A stretch of DNA of 64,000 nt, from assembly GCA_002105175.1 (NCBI GenBank), contig MCGE01000006.1:186001-250000 (forward strand), read 5' to 3'. Origin of the DNA: Absidia repens. Lineage: Eukaryota > Mucoromycota > Mucoromycetes > Mucorales > Cunninghamellaceae. The first letter of the stretch is position 1. The number at the start of each line of letters is the position of its first letter. Both the position numbers and the translations under genes were made by a program. Of this stretch, positions 57,375 to 64,000 are shown one piece after another. The notes beneath the pieces are model-generated. The model was given only the letters and a program-made list of their open reading frames with translations, did no database searches and was not told the origin of the DNA.

Positions 57375-58050
57375 ATGTATAGGTAGTAGTGGTAGAATTA
57401 GTGTTAGTATTAGTAGTAGCAGTACCAATAGTATTTGTAGTATAGTAGTGCATCACTTCCCCTCCCGCCCTTTACCTTTTTTTTTTTATTGAAAAATAAA
57501 TAAATGACAATCTGACCATACATACATATTTTGATCCAATTCATTGTTGTTTTTTGATGTATTAAAAGAAGGATGGAAATGTAGTTGAAGTGGGAATAGG
57601 TGTCACGGGTAGTGTTGAAATCACAAGCAATTGTATGACATTATTACAATAAACAGGAAATGAACCCATATATATATTATTAGTTACTATAGTGACATTT
57701 TCTATAACCCTTGACCTCATCACATCGTATCAAACACCACAACCACCACATATATCCGTTCAGCAAGCCACACTATATATATATATATATATAAGACCGT
57801 ACATACACATACAAATATAGTCAACATCACAAGTTTATTGAAGGTGTTACCAAAAGTAAAAAAAAAAAAAGTAAATAAATAAATCAAAATGAAGGTGTAA
57901 AAATGGACCTAACTTATTTTTTTAAGGGAATAATGCATATATAATGATAATGGGAAAAGAGATGGGAGAAAGAGGATAAATATATGCGTGTAAAATATAA
58001 AAATAAGGTAGAGATAGATAGATAGAATGAAGGTAGAGAGATGGTTTCAT

Positions 58051-58097
<47 letters not shown>

Positions 58098-58169
58098 AAG
58101 AGGATTAAAAAGGGTTGGGGAATAAATATATACTAAAAAAAAAGGAAAGAGGAGGGTGCTGGACAGATA
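57375..58169. other. convergent 3' flanks
   Basis: Between the Zn2Cys6 regulator (AATAAA at 57495) and glutamate 5-kinase stops. Contains (TAG)n-like runs right after the stop, (TA)n (57774-57792), a minus-strand TTTATTGAAGG at 57834 and a 42-nt poly-A (58053-58094). No gene. Confidence 0.5.
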
Positions 58170-59534
58170 TTACATAGAGATGGCCATGTTTTCACTATCG
58201 ACAATGCAATCACAATCAGTGTAGCCAAGGGAATCGACAATATTGCTTTCTTCCGCCTTCATGATTCGCATGATTTCAGCCGCTGAGTAGTTGACGATAC
58301 CTTTGGCAATAGTGACCACGTCCTTGACACCTTGGGATGACATATGATGGACCACCATGCGAACCGCTTGATGTTCAACAAAGTTACCTTCGACCTTGGT
58401 AATGGAATGAGCATAAAGCGAAGTAGGTGATTTTTGTTTGGAAGCACCCAAGGCGATTTCTTCAGCAACGTCGGTTTCAATGTGGATAGTACCAGCAGTA
58501 TGTAAGCCATGAAGAATCCACCATTTGCGATCAATCAATGGTTGAGGTTGAGCCACAAAGCGAGTATGTGCAGGAGCAGGAGAAACATCGGCAATAATCG
58601 GCAGAATATTTTCAGGCGTAGCCCCACGAGCAATCACTGTGGTAACACCGGCAGCTGTAGCCAAATCAGCAGCCACTAGTTTTGTCACCATGCCACCGGT
58701 GCCAAGAGCTGACCCTGGTGCCGTCACTTGGATTTCTTGTCGTAAAGCTTCAATATCATCACACACCTTGATGGGTCTTGCGTCAGGATTGGTACGCGGG
58801 TTGTCAGTATAGAGGCAATCAACATCCGTCATCAGGAATAAATAGTCGGCTTTCACCATACCAGCAGTAATGGCTGATAACGTATCATTATCACCAAATT
58901 TGATTTCCTATAGGAATAGAGAGAAAAGTGTCAGAGGTGGGTCCATAGTCTCTCTTTTTTTTTTTTTTTTTGGCTTACCGAGACAGAGATGGTATCATTT
59001 TCGTTCACAATGGGCACTACACCCATGTCTAAAAGTTCTTCCAAGCAATTGACAGCATTGAGGTATTGGGTTCTTTGAGCCAGATCATTCTTTGTCAGTA
59101 GTAATTGAGCAACGGGTTGATTGAATTGTCCAAACAGATCATCATACATGCTCATTAGTCGTCCTTGACCAACAGCAGCAATTGCCTATAAAAGAGGGGG
59201 GGGGAGTAAGTATGTGTATTTAAATATATGTTTGAGCCAATATGCTATTGATGATGATGCTCACATGTTTTACCTGCACCGCTGCTAGCTTTTTTGGTTT
59301 CTCAGACATGTTCAACCTTCGAAGACCAGTTCCAACAGCAGCACTTGTAACCAGAACCACGCGATGACCAAGTTTTTTCAGACTAAGAATGGTTTCCACA
59401 ATCCTTGACAAATTTCCAAGCAAAGGGTAATGTGTTTTTTCATCGCAAATAGAAGATGTGCCCACTTTGATCACCAATGTTAATGATGTTTTTGTTGGAC
59501 GATGAGTATTTTGAATATTTCGATAGACGACCAT
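58170..59534 (-). CDS. PRO1: glutamate 5-kinase, 401 aa
   Basis: Three exons: 59534-59274, 59185-58979, 58907-58170; all phase 0. Phosphorylates L-glutamate to gamma-glutamyl phosphate, the first step of proline synthesis, in the cytosol. The amino-acid-kinase domain (about 15-270) shows [81 protein letters not shown] and [20 protein letters not shown]. The PUA domain (about 300-385) has [23 protein letters not shown] lead-in and [17 protein letters not shown]. Length fits stand-alone fungal kinases (yeast Pro1 428 aa), not the plant/animal P5CS fusion, since no reductase domain follows. Feedback inhibition by proline is known for the family. Confidence 0.95.
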
Positions 59535-60634
59535 GACAGAAAAATATAGTGTGTAGAATAATGTTTTGTTTTTTTTTTAAAAAAAAAAAGTGTGGTGTGT
59601 GTATATACAAAAGTAGAAAAGAAAGTGAAAGAGAGATAAAAAAATAAAAAAAATAAAAAACAGGGACCGCTCAATCTATTTATATGCGAATCCAAAAAAG
59701 AAAAAAAAATCGATCACCTCCACTTCGACCGAGGATCCTTCTGCATTTAGAGAGAAGAACGCCGTTTCCGCCCTCAAAAGAAAAAAGACCTCATTCACCC
59801 ACACATACACACAGCCTCTAGCATTAATCTCCTGCCGCACATTTCATCATTGTTACCGTATAAAGTAACGATGAAAAGTAGATAACGAACAAAAAAAGAA
59901 AAGAACCTGGGGACCCACGTCAAATCCGTCGGCATTTAAACTTCATGATTTCCTTAAAGGGATAAGCTCATTGCATCACTGATAGCTTTTGGGGGGAAAT
60001 AAGGGACGCACAAGCCAATATAGAACAACCAAAATGCAGAAAATGACTGTGTTCACATGCCATCTCCCCCCTTTCTTGGTACTGATTGACTGATTCGCTA
60101 TTATCTATTGATCGATTATATATGATAATCATATCTCACTCTTCTCCCTCTCAGTTTATATGGAGGCATTTAATAACCGTTTTAATTAGAACTGCTTTGT
60201 TTTACCCTCATCATCAATGTCTCACTCAATCACCATCCCCCTTCCTTGCCAGCTGTTTATTCACTCACTTTATTCACGCTTATCACCTCTTCCTTTTATT
60301 CTCATCGTATCACCGTAACTGAAAAAAAGAATCATATTCTTTAAAAAAAAAAAAAGGTTTTCGAGGGGCATAGGTGAAAGAGCGTGCAAATGATGTGATG
60401 ATGATGATAGTCGGTGAAAAAACTTCCCATGACTACCTTCAATTAGAAGTGGAAGTTGTAAGCATAGTTGAGCGCCGTTTAAAAAGCGTTCGATTTTGCC
60501 AATAACTTGGGATGAGATCCACACATCCATTCCAAAGGTATAATAATTATTAAGAGGTAAATCTCCATTATCGGCTGTTTTTTTTATTACTTCTTTTCCT
60601 GTTTTTTTTCTACTATATTATAATATTGAATGAT
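59535..60634. other. divergent intergenic region, no gene recognised
   Basis: 1.1 kb between glutamate 5-kinase and the GH72 gene. A/T homopolymers flank the kinase ATG (59568-59590). A (GATGAT)n-type run is at 60394-60410. The sequence upstream of the GH72 ATG is T-rich (60575-60612). No defined motif. Confidence 0.5.
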
Positions 60635-62462
60635 ATGCTATTTCTTCAACCAATTCTAATAATCGGTGTATTTTGGATCCACTTTGTGTTTGGCTTGAAT
60701 CAAATAGTGATCAAAGGTCACAAGTTTTTTGACTCTATCACTAAACATCAATTTTTTATCAAAGGGTAACACAAAAATAATGACTGTATTCACTCATACA
60801 TCATCATCATCATCATCTACTAAAAATAATAATAATAGTGTGGCCTACCAACCCCGGACTGGAAATGAGCTCGTTGATCCATTGGCTGATCCTCAAGCAT
60901 GCGCGCGTGATGCTACACTGATGTCCAAGCTGGGCTTGAATGTCGTCAGGGTTTATGAGGTGAGAATATTTTTTTTTTTATTGTTAGGCGCTATTTTATT
61001 GATAATCACTCTTTTTGCACGCTCTTTCAACCTTTTTTTTTTTTTTTTTTTTTGTCCAGGTGGATCCAAAAAAGAACCATGACCAATGTATGAAAAGTTT
61101 CTCTGATGCAGGAATTTATGTCTTACTGGATATCGCCACTCCGAAAAACAGTATTAACCGAAAACACCCTGAATATGGACTTGAACTTTTTAATGGCTAT
61201 AAAGCAGCAGTGGACTCTTTCCATGACTATGACAACATGTTGGCATATATGGCAGGCAATGAAGTGACAAACGATCGGACGAATACCGGTGCATCGGCTT
61301 TTGTCAAGGCGGCTTTGCGGGATATCAAACAGTACATCAAACTCAACAAATCCAAATACCTTCCTGTGGGGTACGCCAGCAATGACGACGAAAATATTAG
61401 GGAACCTATCCGTGATTACTTTAGCTGTGGTGACGATGCGACTCAGGTATTTTTTTTCTCCTTTTTTTGGATTTGGATTGTTTGTTTTTTACACTGTCTA
61501 ACATTGCCTTTAAATAGGTGGATTTTTATGGTGTCAATCTCTACGAGTGGTGTGGCAAATCCTCCTTTGAATCATCAGGCTATGACGAACGTACAAAGGA
61601 ATTCAGCAAATATAATAAACCGGTGTTTCTGTCAGAATTTGGGTGCAACCTGGTGTCTCCTCGTCCCTTTACTGAAGTGCAGGCAATTTATAGCAGGCCT
61701 ATGACAGACGTTTGGTCAGGTGGTGTCGCTTATGAATGGACGCAAGAAAACAACAATTACGGCCTAGTGAAGCTTTCAAAGTCAAACTCAACACAAGGCA
61801 CTGCCAAGGCGGATATACTGGCCGATTACACAAACCTTCAAACACAGTTGGCGAATGCGAAACCTCAGGGGGCACATATGGATAACTTCAACCTCGTACG
61901 GTCTTCTCCAGCATGTCCTTCTCACTCGAACAACTGGAAAGCGAGCCTCAATCTACCTCCTACTCCTTCTGAAAAGGCCTGTACATGCTTGAAGAACAGC
62001 GTATCATGTGTGGCTTCGGATAAAGTCAATTTGGTGGATGCAAATGGGAAATCTGCTATTGGAGCTCAACTGGATATCATGTGTGGTTTGACCCCCTGTG
62101 ACGAAATCAAAGGCGATGGCGTGTCTGGGAAATACGGTGTCTTCTCGTACTGTGGACCCAAGGAAAAATTGACATGGCTTTATCATTCTTATTCTCAAAA
62201 CAACATGGGAGCCTGTGACTTTGAAGGCAATGCTCTCAAGGTGACACCTCGACGAAAACAATCCATTGAGGCGTGTGCTACTATGGAACCGTCTTTTGAA
62301 CAAGGATCAGGTGGGGATTCTGCGGACAGCGATAGTGATTCTTCTACCGGCGACCATGGCTCTTCAAAATCTGGTGCCGTTCCTGGATCTTCTGCTATTT
62401 ATATTCAACAAGCCTTTTTAGGTGTTTTTTTATTTTCTTTGTTACCACTATTCACTAGTTAG
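60635..62462 (+). CDS. GPI-anchored beta-1,3-glucanosyltransferase, GH72 with X8 module, 527 aa
   Basis: Four exons: 60635-60765, 60839-60959, 61060-61446, 61518-62462; phases close. Gas/Gel enzymes cut and re-ligate beta-1,3-glucan at the cell surface. Signal peptide (about 1-20, LFLQPILIIGVFWIHFVFG), then the GH72 opening GHKFFDSITKHQFFIKGVAY, ADPQACARDATLMSKLGLN, acid/base Glu152 in AGNEVTND, and nucleophile Glu253 in FLSEFGCN, with DFYGVNLYEWCG between. The C-terminal Cys-rich X8/CBM43 module (about 365-475) places this in the X8-bearing subfamily. A Ser/Gly/Asp-rich spacer and a terminal hydrophobic tail (QQAFLGVFLFSLLPLFTS) indicate GPI anchoring. The first exon is identified from the conserved block it completes. 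AATAAA at 62608 after a long poly-T. Confidence 0.95.
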
Positions 62463-62554
62463 TATGCTTTGCATCCTCCTCTCAATTTGATATAAATACC
62501 CTGTCCCCACTTCACTTCAATATAATATATTTTACCCTATCCCTCTCTCTCTCT

Positions 62555-62602
<48 letters not shown>

Positions 62603-62944
62603 CATTCAATAAAAAATACTTCTCCTAATTTATTATTGTCGACTTTTGCGTCTTATACTGTTGCTGATATAATATTCCATATGGGTGTGGGTATTTCTTT
62701 TACATTATGGTCTTGGTTTATTGATATGATTGATGTAGAAAAAATAGGACTACCTTTATATCAAGTAACCTCGAACAGCCAACACATCACTGAGGTGTTT
62801 AGGAGAAATGTGGCTATACTATGGAAATTAGACGAGGGGAAAATCGTATATTGCGGTGTAACTCAGGTTCATTAATCTGATTGGTAGAATGGGAATAGAG
62901 AAACATCTCTGATAATACGTGCTGGCGCTTAGGTAAAGTGGTCA
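62463..62944. other. GH72 3' flank with long poly-T
   Basis: (CT)n followed by about 40 T (62560-62599), then AATAAA (62608). The rest is unannotatable; no tRNA or coding signal. Confidence 0.5.
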
Positions 62945-63201
62945 TAGTGGGGAGCTAGAAAGAAGGCGTTTTGTGAGATAGCTTAAAAAATAGTCATTAT
63001 AACGACTTGCTCATTATGCAATGGGGCATAAGATGGATAATAAAAGAGATATTTTATTGGAACTCTATGATCATAAATAAAATAAGGGGATGATGCTAAA
63101 ATAATTCTATGGTATATGCAATACAGTACAGTGCAATTCAAGAAGAGGACTAGTGAAGGATCTAACAAATGGTAGAAACTTGTGTAATGTCGATGGTAAA
63201 A

Positions 63202-63362
63202 GAATCTATTGTAAACAACAAGAGAAAGAGTGAAGGATCATGGTTAAAACGATCTATTGTAAAAAACAGGAGAAAGAATAAAGGGGTCATGAAAAAAAAA
63301 GATCTATTATAAAAAAACATATAAAAGAGTAAAGGGGTCAGGGTAAAAAGGGATCTATTGTA
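63202..63362 (+). repeat. 50-bp tandem array inside repeat copy 8
   Basis: Three units of 49-50 bp, each starting (G)ATCTATTGTAAA and continuing AGGAGAAAGAATAAAGGGGTCA-like, at 63202, 63251 and 63301, plus the start of a fourth at 63351. Units differ by scattered substitutions. Confidence 0.75.
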
Positions 63363-63366
63363 TTTG

Positions 63367-63388
63367 TACCGTACAATACAGTACGGTA
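63367..63388. repeat. 8-bp perfect inverted repeat
   Basis: TACCGTAC, 6-nt spacer AATACA, GTACGGTA. Directly right of the 50-bp tandem array in repeat copy 8. Confidence 0.8.
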
Positions 63389-64000
63389 GAAGGCATGAGA
63401 GGAATGTTGTACGACATCAAGGGAAGCATCTCTTGCACAATGCATGAGAGACTTTAATGAGACATATTTTATTTCGGGTATAAATACAAACTATAGACAA
63501 GCTAACACTAAACTTAGCTAATGAAGGCTCCAAAAAGCCAACTAATGGTGGTCCTAAATCCTGAATCCAAAATGAAAGGGTTTCCCCATGCATCTTGTAA
63601 TCCCTAAGCTGAACCCCCTTCTAAACTATTCCTGATGCTATTCTAAGTCCGACATAATATCACAGAAGTTGAATGGTGGAGGGAAAAAAAATCAAAAAGA
63701 AAGTAGAGCCAGAAAAACTTAAATAGGCGGAAGAGAAAATAAAATATTTCACGTGGGCGGGATGTGAATTGCAGTCTGGTTTTCTCCAATAGCCCTTTTA
63801 AAAATAATTTCCAGAATGCGGTGGTTTTGCTAGATATAACAAGATGCATTTATTAGATTAACGATACTGCTCATAATAGCTATGTAATTTCTTTTTCCCG
63901 TTGATGTGATGTGATATCGTTAATGCTGTATGAATTATATTTTACATAATTTATGATATCATAATGTTTCTCACCGATTCGGAGGAGACTGTACACTTCA

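Larger units (their letters stand above)
62945..63770 (+). repeat. dispersed repeat, copy 8 (near full length)
   Basis: GGAGCTAGAAAGAAGGCG, TATAACGACTTGCTCAT, GAGATATTTTATTGGAAC, TACAAACTATAGACAAGCTAACACT, GAAGGCTCCAAAAAGCCAAC, the core ATCCAAAATGAAAGGGTTTC (about 63565), CATCTTGTAATCCCTAAGCT and the right end CACGTGGGCGGGATGTGAAT (CACGTG 63750-63755). It differs from the other copies by an internal 50-bp tandem array (63202-63362) and a hairpin (63367-63388). Confidence 0.8.

Noticed and set aside
1..64000. tRNA, rRNA or CRISPR arrays
   Set aside because: No GGTTCRANNCC box with a paired stem was found by eye in gaps, and no spaced direct-repeat array; the tandem arrays seen have no spacers.

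Overview
The window looks like nuclear DNA of an early-diverging filamentous fungus, most probably Mucoromycota (Mucorales-like). The sequence is AT-rich, full of long A/T homopolymers and microsatellites. Genes are dense with short (about 50-150 nt) GT-AG introns whose acceptors follow T-rich tracts. Transcription-factor and kinase proteins carry long Gln tracts, and the gene content is fungal: HSP104, a GPI-anchored GH72 glucanosyltransferase, a Kin4-like kinase, Zn2Cys6 regulators and TFIIIA. Genus-level placement is inference. I see no viral, plasmid, CRISPR, tRNA or rRNA gene.

Layout, left to right: a Zn2Cys6 regulator (2355-3642, +); HSP104 (5169-7980, -) with a heat-shock element upstream; a repeat-bearing gap; a 1672-residue NRPS-like/Pls-type membrane synthetase (10827-16008, -); TOM70 (18315-20844, +); a second repeat-bearing gap; TFIIIA, a one-finger protein and a tandem-BTB protein (23855-28664, all -); a TPR-J-domain co-chaperone (28968-31055, +); a 38-residue zinc-knuckle microprotein (31632-31822, +). 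Next comes a run of minus-strand genes: NOC3, an SLC35F6-like transporter, the Fe-S scaffold ISU1, ribosomal protein eL33 and a DDHD phospholipase (33052-44929). A 5-kb repeat graveyard follows (44930-49926), then a Kin4-like kinase (-), a large Zn2Cys6/Fungal_trans regulator (+), glutamate 5-kinase (-), a GH72 glucanosyltransferase (+) and a last repeat copy at the right edge.

Most genes are housekeeping: proteostasis and mitochondrial import (HSP104, TOM70, TPR-J protein, ISU1), ribosome production (NOC3, eL33, TFIIIA for 5S rRNA), cell wall (GH72), proline synthesis (glutamate 5-kinase). I see no co-regulated cluster. Exon models were built by hand from splice signals, reading-frame continuity and family conservation; phases close exactly for all multi-exon genes except the 5' end of ISU1.

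Most worth following up: (1) the A-T-(2TM-beta-helix)x3 synthetase, whose architecture is that of epsilon-poly-lysine synthetase-type NRPSs but whose adenylation core looks acyl-CoA-ligase-like and which carries a second, lysine-less adenylation C-subdomain; (2) a dispersed repeat family ending in CACGTGGGCGG, present at least eight times in intergenic DNA; (3) the two-exon zinc-knuckle microprotein; (4) a coding-like gene fragment trapped between repeats; (5) a frame conflict in the ISU1 presequence.
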